A stretch of DNA of 64,000 nt. Source: Streptomyces sp. NA04227. Its GTDB lineage: Bacteria > Actinomycetota > Actinomycetes > Streptomycetales > Streptomycetaceae. The first letter of the stretch is position 1; every line of letters starts with the position of its first letter. A program made the translations under genes and the position numbers. The notes under the pieces are model-generated. The model was given only the letters and a program-made list of their open reading frames with translations, was not told the origin of the DNA and did not search any database. Below, in pieces: positions 8,584-16,354 of this stretch. Location: positions 2,221,001 through 2,285,000 of the forward strand of contig NZ_CP054918.1 in the NCBI RefSeq assembly GCF_013364195.1. Reading direction: 5' to 3'.

Positions 8584-10434
8584 GTGACATCCGACGACAA
8601 CACCGAGAAGAAGTCCCTTCTGCGCAAGGGGCGTTCAGGCCGCGGCAAGAAGGCGCCCGAGGCGAGCGGCCCCGAGGTGGTGCGCTCCTCCCGCGTACAG
8701 TCCGGCGCGCTGTCGCTGGCCGTGTACGAGCAGGGCGACCCCGAGCGACCCACCGTGCTCCTGGTGCACGGCTACCCGGACACCCACCGCGTATGGGACG
8801 ACGTCGCCGCCGAACTCGCCGTGGACCACCACGTGGTCCGCTACGACGTGCGCGGCGCCGGCGACTCCGACAAGCCCAGGCACAAGAGCGACTACCGTCT
8901 CGAACTCCTCGCCCAGGACCTGTTCGCGGTGGCCGACGCCACCAGCCCGAACCGTCCGGTGCACGTCGTCGCGCACGACTGGGGCTCCATCCAGTCCTGG
9001 GAGGCGGTGACCGAGCCGGAGGCGGCGGTACGGATCGCCTCGTACACCACGATGTCGGGGCCGAGCCTGGACCACATGGGCCACTGGCTGCGCCGCCGGA
9101 TGCGCAAGCCCAGCCCGCGCAACCTGGGCCAGCTCCTCAACCAGAGCCTGCACTCCTGGTACATCTACCTGTTCCACCTGCCGGTCCTCGCCCCCGCCGC
9201 CTGGCGTCTGGGCCTGGCCCGCAACTGGGGCACCGTGCTGCGCACCCTGGAGGACGTCACCCCGCGCGAGGGCCACCCGCACGACACCCTCGCCGGGGAC
9301 GCCGCCCGGGGCGTCATGCTCTACCGCGCCAACATGCTGCCCCGGCTGCTCAATCCGGGCGAGCGTCCGACCTCGGTGCCGGTGCAGATCATCACGCTCA
9401 CCGAGGACAACTACGTCAGCCCGACGCTGTCCGAGGGGCTCGAGGAGTGGGCACCGCACCTGTGGCGCCGCGAACTCAAGGCAACCCACTGGTCGGCGCT
9501 GCTGGAGAAGGGACCCACCGTGGCCCGCATGATCCGTGAGTTCACCGAGCACCTGGAGGGCGCACCGGCGGCCCGGGCGCTCGCCGCCGCCCAGCAGGGC
9601 CGCGAGGGCGCCCGCGAGGGCGACTTCGCGGGCAAGCTCGTCGTGGTCACCGGCGCGGGCAGCGGCATCGGCCGCGCCACCGCCCTGGCCTTCGCCGAGC
9701 GGGGCGCCGAACTCGCCCTGTGCGACCTGGACATGGACGGCCTGGAGCGCACCGCCGAACTCGCCGGGTACCTCGGCGCCACGTCCACGCTGCACCGCGT
9801 CGACGTCTCCGACGGCCCCACCGTGGATGCCTTCGCCGCCACCGTCGCCGAGCAGCAGGGCGTCCCCGACATCGTGGTGAACAACGCGGGCATCGGCCAC
9901 TCCGGCACCTTCCTCGACACCACCGAGAAGGAGTGGGAGCGCATCCTGGACGTCAACCTGTGGGGCGTCATCCACGGCTGCCGCGCCTTCGGCACCCTGA
10001 TGAAGGAGCGCGGCGAGGGCGGCCACATCGTCAACGTCTCCTCGGCGGCGGCGTACACCCCCTCGAAGGTCCTCGCGGCCTACGCCACCAGCAAGGCGGC
10101 GGTGTACATGCTCTCCGACTGCCTGCGCGCCGAACTCGCCAAGGACCGGATCGGCGTCAGCACGATCTGCCCCGGCATCATCAACACCAACATCACCCGC
10201 ACCACCACCTTCTCCGGCATCGACGACGCCGAACAGGCCAAGAAGCGGGCCAAGTTCAGCGGCATGTACGCCCGTCGCAACTTCCCCCCGGAGAAGGTCG
10301 CCAACGAAATCGTCGAGGCGGTGCGCACCAACCGCGCCATCGTCCCGGTGACCGTCGAGTCCAAGGCGTCACGGCTGCTGAGCCGGGTGGCGCCGGGGGC
10401 GATGCGGCTGGCGGCGCGGCTCGGGGTGGGCTGA
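8584..10434 (+). CDS. Fused alpha/beta hydrolase - short-chain dehydrogenase
   Basis: 616-aa bifunctional protein starting at a GTG with GAGGAC upstream. Residues about 40-325 form an alpha/beta hydrolase of the epoxide-hydrolase/haloalkane-dehalogenase type: HGYP, nucleophile Asp132 in VAHDWGS, and a late His in ATHWSALL. Residues about 345-616 form a classical SDR: TGAGSGIG cofactor loop, NNAG, catalytic Ser in NVSSAAAY and YATSK. An epoxide opened by the first domain could be oxidised by the second, which fits the preceding oxygenase-like pair. The same domain order occurs in other actinobacterial proteins annotated as SDR oxidoreductases. It is the last gene of the operon. Confidence 0.88.
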   Translation: MTSDDNTEKKSLLRKGRSGRGKKAPEASGPEVVRSSRVQSGALSLAVYEQGDPERPTVLLVHGYPDTHRVWDDVAAELAVDHHVVRYDVRGAGDSDKPRHKSDYRLELLAQDLFAVADATSPNRPVHVVAHDWGSIQSWEAVTEPEAAVRIASYTTMSGPSLDHMGHWLRRRMRKPSPRNLGQLLNQSLHSWYIYLFHLPVLAPAAWRLGLARNWGTVLRTLEDVTPREGHPHDTLAGDAARGVMLYRANMLPRLLNPGERPTSVPVQIITLTEDNYVSPTLSEGLEEWAPHLWRRELKATHWSALLEKGPTVARMIREFTEHLEGAPAARALAAAQQGREGAREGDFAGKLVVVTGAGSGIGRATALAFAERGAELALCDLDMDGLERTAELAGYLGATSTLHRVDVSDGPTVDAFAATVAEQQGVPDIVVNNAGIGHSGTFLDTTEKEWERILDVNLWGVIHGCRAFGTLMKERGEGGHIVNVSSAAAYTPSKVLAAYATSKAAVYMLSDCLRAELAKDRIGVSTICPGIINTNITRTTTFSGIDDAEQAKKRAKFSGMYARRNFPPEKVANEIVEAVRTNRAIVPVTVESKASRLLSRVAPGAMRLAARLGVG

Positions 10435-10492
10435 GGCCGGACGGCGTTCGGGACGTACTACCGCTGACGGAAACGCTGACTGAACGCTGAAA

Positions 10493-10538
10493 GCCTCGTG
10501 CCGGGGCGGTGGTTGGGACCACTGCCCCGGCACGAGGC
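10493..10538. terminator. Bidirectional hairpin terminator between convergent genes
   Basis: Perfect 15-bp arms (GCCTCGTGCCGGGGC at 10493-10507, complement at 10524-10538), extended by seven more pairs including one G-T to a 4-nt loop. It sits between the stops of the fusion gene (10434) and the phosphatase gene (10563). Confidence 0.85.
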
Positions 10539-10562
10539 AGGTCCCAGCCGGTCAGGTTGAGG

Positions 10563-11204
10563 TCAGCCGTCTCGGGCGGAGTCGAGATGAAGGGTGCAAC
10601 CGAGGCCGACGACTTGACGGTTGTGGAAGAAGTCGTCCTCGCGGAGCGTGGTGATGCTGCCGGAGGGGGCCCGAAAACTGGCGTAGCCGGCCGACTCGAT
10701 CGGCATCTTGATCCAGGACGCCACGACGAACGTCAGGGAGCCGCCGTGCGTCACGACGATCTGGTGTTCGCAGGTGCTCCGCAGAATCTCGTCCATGGCC
10801 GCGTAGACGCGCCGCGCCCACGCGGCCTTGGTCTCGGAACCCGCCACGCCCTCGTCGTGGTCCATTCGCTCCCCGACAGCCGGCGGTGGGACGAAGCGCC
10901 GGTCCAGCCACTCCTGCGGCTTCCCCCCGGCCTCACCGTAGGACTTCTCCCGCAGCCTGCGATCCAGGACCGGCTTCACGCCGAACAGTTCGGCCACCTC
11001 GTCGGCCGTCCGCAGGGTGCGCCGCAGATCCGAGGAGAACAGCTCCACCTCGGCGCCGTCCGGGATCTGGGCCCGCAGCGCCCGGGCGAGGGAGACCGCG
11101 GCACGGACTCCGGCGGGCGTCAGCTGCGAGTCGTGCCATCCGCCGACGACTCCCTCGACGTGGTGCGTCGCCTCGGGATGGGTGACGACGTAAAGAGTCC
11201 GCAT
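10563..11204 (-). CDS. Histidine phosphatase family protein
   Basis: 213-aa protein of the phosphoglycerate-mutase-like superfamily. The N-terminal catalytic motif reads [10 protein letters not shown] rather than the usual RHG, so the nucleophile His is kept but the preceding Arg is Thr. The second Arg region ([16 protein letters not shown]) and the C-terminal His (VVTHGGSL) are intact. GGAGGG lies upstream of the ATG. Phosphatase activity is likely but the substrate is unknown, and the motif change may define a subfamily. It is a single gene ending at the shared terminator. Confidence 0.8.
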   Translation of the reverse strand: MRTLYVVTHPEATHHVEGVVGGWHDSQLTPAGVRAAVSLARALRAQIPDGAEVELFSSDLRRTLRTADEVAELFGVKPVLDRRLREKSYGEAGGKPQEWLDRRFVPPPAVGERMDHDEGVAGSETKAAWARRVYAAMDEILRSTCEHQIVVTHGGSLTFVVASWIKMPIESAGYASFRAPSGSITTLREDDFFHNRQVVGLGCTLHLDSARDG

Positions 11205-11304
11205 GCGTGCGTGCCCTCCTGTAGGTGGCGTCCTGCCTGGCGATGGTCTGGTTCAGCCACTTCTCGTCGGCGGCCTCGACGCCGCTGCTCGTAATTCTGG
11301 CCAC
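11205..11304 (-). other. Coding-like fragment just upstream of the phosphatase
   Basis: Starting at a GTG at 11304, the minus strand reads [20 protein letters not shown] and on to [13 protein letters not shown] with G/C in nearly every third position, then runs out of frame into the phosphatase gene. It looks like the start or remnant of a small gene. No Shine-Dalgarno is obvious. I do not recognise it. Confidence 0.3.
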
Positions 11305-11501
11305 GTGCCGGTTCGGCCACATACCGGCACGGCCATACACCGGTACGGCCGCCTGCCCGTACGGCTGCCTGCCGACCCGGACTTCGACGACCGTTTGTGA
11401 GCATCCGGTGGCGACGTTATGCCCCGCCTTGCGGGGTCACCTATCGTGACCACAATCCGTTCACGTGCGAAAACGGTCAGCAGTCAGCAGGGAGGATCAC
11501 C

Positions 11502-12584
11502 ATGACGTCCGCGCCGCACCGCCACGACTTAACCGGCCGGCTCTCCAGGAGGCGCCTCGCCCGCCTCGCCGTCCTCGGACTCGCCGCCGGCACGGGCTCA
11601 CTCGGCCTCGCCTCGTCGGCCACCGCCACCGGGCGGCATGGACTGGACTCCGGGGGCGGGAAGCGCCCCGGGGAGGGGCAGGTCCACTACGACCGCGCCC
11701 GCGCGCTGGCGGGCGACGACCCGGTCCTGAGCACACTCGCGGCGTCACTGATGCCCGACTTCGAGTTCCCCCGCCCGCCCGCACCCGAGCCGCTGAAGCT
11801 CTTCGACAACCTCGCCTTCCTGAGCACGGGTTGGGTCTCCGCCATGGCGGTCCTGACCGACGACGGCATCATCCTGATCGACGCGCTCACCTCCGCCGCC
11901 GAGGCCGAGACCGTCCTCGTTCCCGGGCTGCGCGCACTGGGGGCCGACCCGCAGGCCATCAAGTACGTCGTCGCGACGCACGGCCACCACGACCACTTCG
12001 GCGGCGCGAAGTACCTGAGCGACCACTTCGGCACCCGCGTACTGATGACCCCGACCGACTGGGACCTCGTCGAGCGAACCGGTCCGGCGGACTCCCCCTC
12101 CCGGGACCTGGAGATCGCGGACGGGCAACGGCTCACGCTCGGCGGCACCACGATTCGGCTGCACCGCACCCCGGGCCACACCTCGGGCACCGTGTCACCG
12201 ATCATCCCGGTCAGGGCGAACGGCGCATGCCACACCGCCATGCTGTGGGGCGGCACGAACCCCCCGGAGACGCTGCCCGAACTGCACACCTACCGCCGCT
12301 CCGTACGCTCCTTCCGCGCCCGGATGCGACAGGCCGACGTGGACGTGGAACTGTCCAACCACCCCAACGACTACGGCCTCCAGCGCGTCGAGCAGCTTCG
12401 AGAACGGCCCGAAGGACCCAACCCCTTCGTACTCGGCCGGGCGCGGACCCAGCGCTACATGCAGGTCCTGGACCTCATGCTGCAAGGGAGGATCGCCGAC
12501 GCCGAAGCGGCCGGGGCCCGTGGTGCCTCAAGTACGCGCGGGTCGGCGGCCTCGCGCGGCGCGGCAGTGCACGGATGTTGCTGA
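11502..12584 (+). CDS. Tat-exported metallo-beta-lactamase-fold hydrolase with a TTA codon
   Basis: 360-aa MBL-superfamily enzyme. GGGAGG precedes the ATG. The N-terminus has a twin-arginine signal (LSRRRLARLAVLGLAAG). The zinc motif HGHHDHFGG and the later RTPGHTSGT are intact, so hydrolase activity in the cell wall space or outside is likely. Codon 10 is TTA (11529-11531), rare in Streptomyces and read by the bldA tRNA, which would tie expression to development. The last ~25 residues (ARGASSTRGSAASRG and on) look unlike a folded C-terminus, and the DNA just beyond is patchwork, so the 3' end may have been rearranged. A decayed copy lies at 13808. Confidence 0.82.
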   Translation: MTSAPHRHDLTGRLSRRRLARLAVLGLAAGTGSLGLASSATATGRHGLDSGGGKRPGEGQVHYDRARALAGDDPVLSTLAASLMPDFEFPRPPAPEPLKLFDNLAFLSTGWVSAMAVLTDDGIILIDALTSAAEAETVLVPGLRALGADPQAIKYVVATHGHHDHFGGAKYLSDHFGTRVLMTPTDWDLVERTGPADSPSRDLEIADGQRLTLGGTTIRLHRTPGHTSGTVSPIIPVRANGACHTAMLWGGTNPPETLPELHTYRRSVRSFRARMRQADVDVELSNHPNDYGLQRVEQLRERPEGPNPFVLGRARTQRYMQVLDLMLQGRIADAEAAGARGASSTRGSAASRGAAVHGCC

Positions 12585-12605
12585 CTCCCACGAAAGCTCA
12601 GCGCA

Positions 12606-12720
12606 CACGAGCACGCGGCCCCGGGGCAATCAGCGGTCGGCGGTCGGCCGGTGCCGGCACGCTGCGGCAGTGCGCCCAGGCCGGCCCGCGCCGCTCCCAG
12701 TAGTCCGCCACCGCCGTCCG
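12606..12720 (-). pseudogene. Mosaic of two 3'-end gene fragments
   Basis: 12606-12685 matches 16275-16354 (77 of 80 bases), i.e. the 3' end of the DUF6817-type gene (PAWAHCRS then a changed tail). Next to it, 12690-12708 is identical to 18285-18303, the 3' end of the DUF6879 gene (ADYWER). On the minus strand the two tails are fused as ADYWERRGPAWAHCRS. Neither has its own 5' part here. Confidence 0.7.
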
Positions 12721-12748
12721 ACCTGCTGATGACGTTCCCAGCCGCAGT

Positions 12749-13318
12749 TCAGCAGGGCGTCACCTCGGGGTCGAAAATGCGCAGGCCCCAGGGTTCCAGT
12801 GTGCTGTCGCAGAGTTCGGCCAGGAATTGCACCGCCCCGCCCTCGTAGTGCCACCAGGCTCCGCCGCGGCCCGCCACGGTAACGAACCACTCCTGGGGGG
12901 TCTCTCCGGCAGTGCTCCACATGAACTTGTCGCTCTCGTCCGACTCCGACCACGGCAGAAGGCCACCCGGTGCGGGATAGGCCAGCAGGCCGAGATCGGG
13001 TTCCAGCGAGGCATCGACGAGTACCTCCAGCGCGCTCTGAAAGCCACGGTGCGCGAGGGGCTCTTCGCCTGGTTCGGGCAGGCTCACGAGAATGTAGTCG
13101 CCGATGGCGAACGTGGGGTACCACTCGGCGAGGTGCTTGTAGTCGGAGGGCAGTGCGGTGCCCAAGCTCTCCTCGACCAAGGCCCAGTCGAGCACAGCCG
13201 GCGCTGATCGGCGATGGTCGGCCAAGCCTGGGACAGCGCGCTCAAGCGCTGCAAGCGCCTCTGCCGGATCCGTGATGCGGCGCTTCGGTGTCTGTGTCTC
13301 GATGGGGTCATCCGCCAT
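12749..13318 (-). CDS. SMI1/KNR4 (SUKH) family immunity-like protein
   Basis: 189-aa protein of the SUKH superfamily, recognised from VDWALVEESLGTALPSDYKHL and the following beta-rich region, the usual SUKH signature. I chose the ATG at 13318 (MADDPIETQ) because the longer frame adds non-conserved residues; the ribosome site is weak. SUKH proteins are commonly immunity proteins to secreted polymorphic toxins, but no toxin gene is adjacent. A second SUKH-like gene lies at 15336. Regulation is not visible. Confidence 0.75.
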   Translation of the reverse strand: MADDPIETQTPKRRITDPAEALAALERAVPGLADHRRSAPAVLDWALVEESLGTALPSDYKHLAEWYPTFAIGDYILVSLPEPGEEPLAHRGFQSALEVLVDASLEPDLGLLAYPAPGGLLPWSESDESDKFMWSTAGETPQEWFVTVAGRGGAWWHYEGGAVQFLAELCDSTLEPWGLRIFDPEVTPC

Positions 13319-13446
13319 GGGCAGCAGCCTGCCAGACCCGTGTGACACCCCCTTGAGCGGAACCGACCGCAGCACCTCCGTCGCCGACCCGGCAAGGGAC
13401 GTTCAGCCAGGCAAGTAATGCTGAGGACAACGGATCGAAGCCATGA

Positions 13447-13644
13447 GAAAGTACGCGGACGCCGGAACCCGCGCACGCCACCGAGAACGACGAAAGCGGC
13501 CTGGGACTCGCCCTGTTCGCCGCGCCGGCGGACGGGTTCGGGCACCGGCCGCGCAAGCATCTCGGCAAGACGGTGCGGAACGGTTCCACCCCGGACCCGT
13601 ACGTCGTCGAGCCGCCGAACCGGGCAACCTGCCCGCTGAGTTGA
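13447..13644 (+). pseudogene. 5'-truncated coding fragment of unknown family
   Basis: Open frame from a stop at 13444 to TGA at 13642 with no ATG or GTG near its beginning but strong third-position G/C. It reads ESGLGLALFAAPADGFG, HRPRKHLGKTVRNGS and VVEPPNRATCPLS. This looks like the C-terminus of a lost protein. I do not recognise the family. The rest of 13319-13807 holds the copied promoter region of the MBL remnant. Confidence 0.4.
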
Positions 13645-13807
13645 GGAGGGGACGAAGCCGGACATGAAACCGCAAACGAACCGGAGCAAGTCGGACCCCA
13701 GGTACCGCTTGTGAGTATCCCGTGGCGACTTGGCCAGTGTCGCGCGGCCGTACGTATCGTGGCACCGCCCGCGCACGCGTGAGGAACGGTCGGCAAGGAG
13801 GATCACC

Positions 13808-13945
13808 ATGACGTCTTCGGCCCATCAGGACAGGGTGGCCGACCACCTCTCCAGGAGGTGCTTCGCGGCGCGACGCCGCCCTCGGACCGGCCCCCGGTAC
13901 GGGCCCGTTCGGAGTGGCGCATGGAAGGATCGCTGACGCCGAAAT
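13808..13945 (+). pseudogene. Internally deleted, decayed copy of the MBL-fold gene
   Basis: The upstream region (from 13708, TTGTGAGTATCC) resembles that of the gene at 11502 (11394, TTGTGAGCATCC), including AAGGAGGATCACCATGACGTC. The first codons align (MTSSAHQDRVADHLSRR against MTSAPHRHDLTGRLSRR), then a frameshift occurs near codon 20. At 13922-13942 the sequence jumps to match 12486-12506, the 3' part of the parent gene, so roughly 0.9 kb of the middle is missing. Confidence 0.72.
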
Positions 13946-14035
13946 GCCCACCGAACGGCCGAGGGAGCGGAGCCGTCGGGTCCGCCCAGACGGCACGTCG
14001 GCGACGCGCTGCGCTGAACAAGTCCCTTGTCCCAC

Positions 14036-14075
14036 AGGTGTTTTCCACTCCCCAGCACCAGGTGTTTTCCACTCC
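14036..14075. repeat. Two 16-bp direct repeats 24 bp apart upstream of the prenyltransferase
   Basis: AGGTGTTTTCCACTCC occurs at 14036-14051 and again at 14060-14075. A TTGACG at 14084 follows. These lie in the 313-bp gene-free stretch 13937-14249 and could be activator or repressor half-sites for the gene at 14250. Confidence 0.5.
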
Positions 14076-14098
14076 TTAGTACATTGACGTCCCTTCAG

Positions 14099-14130
14099 AA
14101 AGGTCCCCGGAAACCACGGGCCTTTTCTTT
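14099..14130 (+). terminator. Possible terminator or attenuator in the prenyltransferase leader
   Basis: AAAGG and CCCG pair with CGGG and CCTTT around a GAAACCA-type loop, followed by TTCTTT. It lies 120 bp before the ATG at 14250. It could end transcripts coming from the pseudogene side or act as a leader attenuator. Confidence 0.4.
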
Positions 14131-14249
14131 GCCCGGAGACCGGCGCCCAGGGCCCCGCACGGCGGAACCAGGCCTGCGTCTCGGCAACAACCACCCGCCG
14201 GGGACACCAGATCCCTCGCACGTGACCGAATCGAAAGGCCCACTTCTCG

Positions 14250-15290
14250 ATGGCTCGCACTGAACCACGCGCCGAAGCGCCATCCACCAAGGACCAGCTC
14301 ACCAAGATATTCACGGACGACGGAGACACCGCGGGAGCCACCGGCGGCACGGACGGCAACGGAGCCGCCTCACGCCCGTCGCTCGGCACCCGCCTGAAGT
14401 ACGCCTGCGTCATCCGCCGCGTCGAGTTCCTCCCGGGTCACATTCCGCAGGTCATCGGCCCGGCCATGCTCGGTGCCGCCTCCTGGGGCGAGTTCGCCTC
14501 ACTGAACAGCGTGCTCGCCATGCTCTGGATGATCTCCGGCCTCCAGATCGGCAACATGATCAACGCGCTGGCCGACCGGGAAGTGGACCTTCAGCTCAAG
14601 TCCCGTCAGTCGGACGCCATTTACGGCATCGGGGTCTCCCGGGTCATCACCCATATCGCGCTCTCCACCGCGCTCTTCGTCGCGGTGGCGGCCTTCCTGG
14701 CCGTCCGCACCCAGCACTGGGACCTGCTCGCCTACGCCGCCGCGTTCCTGGTCCTCGCCTTCAGCTACTCCCTGCCGCCGCTCTTCCTGAAGAGTTCGGG
14801 CGCTCCCCAGCTCCCCACTCTCCAGGTCACCTGCTGCCTCATCCCCGGGATAGCGATCGTGCGCTCCTTCGACGGGGCCACCGACTGGACCCTCGCATTC
14901 ACGATCGTCGGCATCGCCATGCTCGTCACCTCGCTCTTCGTCACGAGCCACGCCGAGGACTACGTGGAGGACGCCAAGTTCGGCATCCGTACCTACGTCC
15001 ATGCCTTCGGCCTGACCGGAACCATGCTCGTCCAGTCCGCGATGCTCTTCTTCGGCTCGATCATCGTGCTGGGCACGGTCTGGGCACAGTCCGGCCTGAA
15101 CTGGGGCTTCGTGCCGTTCATCATCGCCTGGGCCATGAGCCAGCGACTGATGTGGGCCGCGACGTCGGTGGCACGCCGCGCTCCGCTGGACGAAGCGATG
15201 GAGTACTTCCACAAGAAGTCGCTGCTGGGTCCCTACCACTCGGCGTTGATGAGCTGGACGCTCGTCATCCTGGCGGCGTTCACCGTGTAG
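14250..15290 (+). CDS. UbiA-family prenyltransferase
   Basis: 346-aa integral membrane protein of the UbiA superfamily, which joins a prenyl diphosphate to an aromatic or other acceptor. The first Asp-rich motif is NALADREVD (NxxxDxxxD) around residue 105; the second is HAEDYVEDAKFG. About eight or nine hydrophobic helices follow a ~45-residue soluble N-terminus. The ATG has AAAGG upstream. It is monocistronic, flanked by decayed genes and immunity-like proteins, not by menaquinone or haem genes, so a specialised-metabolite or lipid acceptor is possible. It ends at a strong shared hairpin. Confidence 0.82.
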   Translation: MARTEPRAEAPSTKDQLTKIFTDDGDTAGATGGTDGNGAASRPSLGTRLKYACVIRRVEFLPGHIPQVIGPAMLGAASWGEFASLNSVLAMLWMISGLQIGNMINALADREVDLQLKSRQSDAIYGIGVSRVITHIALSTALFVAVAAFLAVRTQHWDLLAYAAAFLVLAFSYSLPPLFLKSSGAPQLPTLQVTCCLIPGIAIVRSFDGATDWTLAFTIVGIAMLVTSLFVTSHAEDYVEDAKFGIRTYVHAFGLTGTMLVQSAMLFFGSIIVLGTVWAQSGLNWGFVPFIIAWAMSQRLMWAATSVARRAPLDEAMEYFHKKSLLGPYHSALMSWTLVILAAFTV

Positions 15291-15298
15291 ACCGCGCC

Positions 15299-15334
15299 GG
15301 GCCCCTTCCGTCGAGACGTCGACGGAAGGGGCCC
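15299..15334. terminator. Perfect 16-bp hairpin between convergent genes
   Basis: Arms 15299-15314 (GGGCCCCTTCCGTCGA) and 15319-15334 with a GACG loop. It starts 9 nt after the prenyltransferase stop and ends 2 nt before the stop codon of the SUKH gene on the other strand, so it serves both. Confidence 0.88.
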
Positions 15335-15335
15335 G

Positions 15336-16205
15336 TCATTCGCTCTCCCCGTCCCTCACGTAACTCATGAACCAGTGAGTGTCGAAGTAGTGGGCCATCG
15401 TCCACGGGTGGTCCGGCTCGGTGAGGATGCGGCAGACGAACTCCGCGGCCCCACACGCGAAGGTGAAGTCCTCCCCGTCGGAGGACCGGACCACCACCGG
15501 CCAGCGGTCGGGATCGTCGCCGTCGGCCCGCCAGCAGTACAGGTTCTCGTGCTCGGTGCTCGCCCAGACCAGCAGGCTGTCGTCCCGGAAATGTGTCCAC
15601 GGCTCCTGGTTCAGGCTCAGAAACCCGTCGAAAGCGCCCTCGCCGAACGTCTCGACCATGCGTCTGTAGTCGCTCGGCAGCGCGGAGCCGAGGCGCGCCT
15701 CCACCTGTGCCCAGTCCACGTCCGGCCGCCGGGCTGGCCCTGCCCAGTCGGTGATCCGCAGGAGCCGCTCCGCCCAGTGGGCGTAGTCCCCTTCGTCACC
15801 GTCCTCGGCCTCCCACGGGACGCCGGCCGGTGCTTCCGGCACCACCCTGCAAGCGGCAACCGCCAACACCGGCCGCTCGACCCCCTCGTCGTCCCGCGCG
15901 ATACCCCCACCGATCCACCGGTCCCCGTACGCCCACGCACGGAGGAACACGGCCCGGTCGGCGAAGGGTACGAGAAGTGCCGCACCCCTCGACTCGTCGA
16001 CCGTCGGATCGCTGAAGCCGTCGAGGACGAGAGTGCGCGGTGCGCCGTACATGTGCCCGAGCAGGTGCATCAGACCCTGCGGGTCCAGGTCGGCGGACAG
16101 GTACAGGTGGTCGTTCCCCGGGATGTGCTCGTTCCCCGGCATGTGGTCGTTCCCCGGGCCGAGTTGATCCAGCAGGTCGGCGATGGCGGCGTACGTGAGC
16201 TCCAT
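15336..16205 (-). CDS. SUKH/SMI1-KNR4-like protein with N-terminal extension
   Basis: 289-aa protein. The C-terminal half carries a SUKH-like signature (VDWAQVEARLGSALPSDYRRM, then FDGFLSLNQEPW), close to that of the protein at 12749. The N-terminal half is a separate region with an in-frame six-residue repeat (PGNDHM, PGNEHI, PGNDHL) coded by 18-bp DNA repeats. The ATG at 16205 has no clear Shine-Dalgarno. An immunity-type role is the family expectation; no cognate toxin is visible. Confidence 0.68.
   Translation of the reverse strand: MELTYAAIADLLDQLGPGNDHMPGNEHIPGNDHLYLSADLDPQGLMHLLGHMYGAPRTLVLDGFSDPTVDESRGAALLVPFADRAVFLRAWAYGDRWIGGGIARDDEGVERPVLAVAACRVVPEAPAGVPWEAEDGDEGDYAHWAERLLRITDWAGPARRPDVDWAQVEARLGSALPSDYRRMVETFGEGAFDGFLSLNQEPWTHFRDDSLLVWASTEHENLYCWRADGDDPDRWPVVVRSSDGEDFTFACGAAEFVCRILTEPDHPWTMAHYFDTHWFMSYVRDGESE
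16110..16163. repeat. 18-bp tandem repeat inside the SUKH-like gene
   Basis: About three units of GTCGTTCCCCGGGATGTG-like sequence (16110-16127, 16128-16145, partial 16146-16163). They keep the reading frame and add a PGNDH-type motif to the protein. Copy number could vary without a frameshift. Confidence 0.7.
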
Positions 16206-16274
16206 ACGGACAGTGAAGCGCGCCGCACCGACAAGGGGCGTGCTCGCCTACGTCATGGGGAGTCCGCCAGAACG

Positions 16275-16354
16275 CACGAGCACGCGGCCCAGGGGCAATC
16301 AGCGGTCAGCGGTCGGCCGGTGCCAGCACGCTGCGGCAGTGCGCCCAGGCCGGC
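16275..16354. repeat. 80-bp direct repeat shared with 12606-12685
   Basis: 77 of 80 bases match the second copy 3.7 kb away. Here the repeat is the 3' end and flank of an intact gene; there it is an orphan fragment, so this copy is the likely source. Confidence 0.85.

Noticed and set aside
14036..14075. Replication origin iterons or an attachment site
   Set aside because: Only two repeats, with no rep, integrase or tRNA gene nearby.
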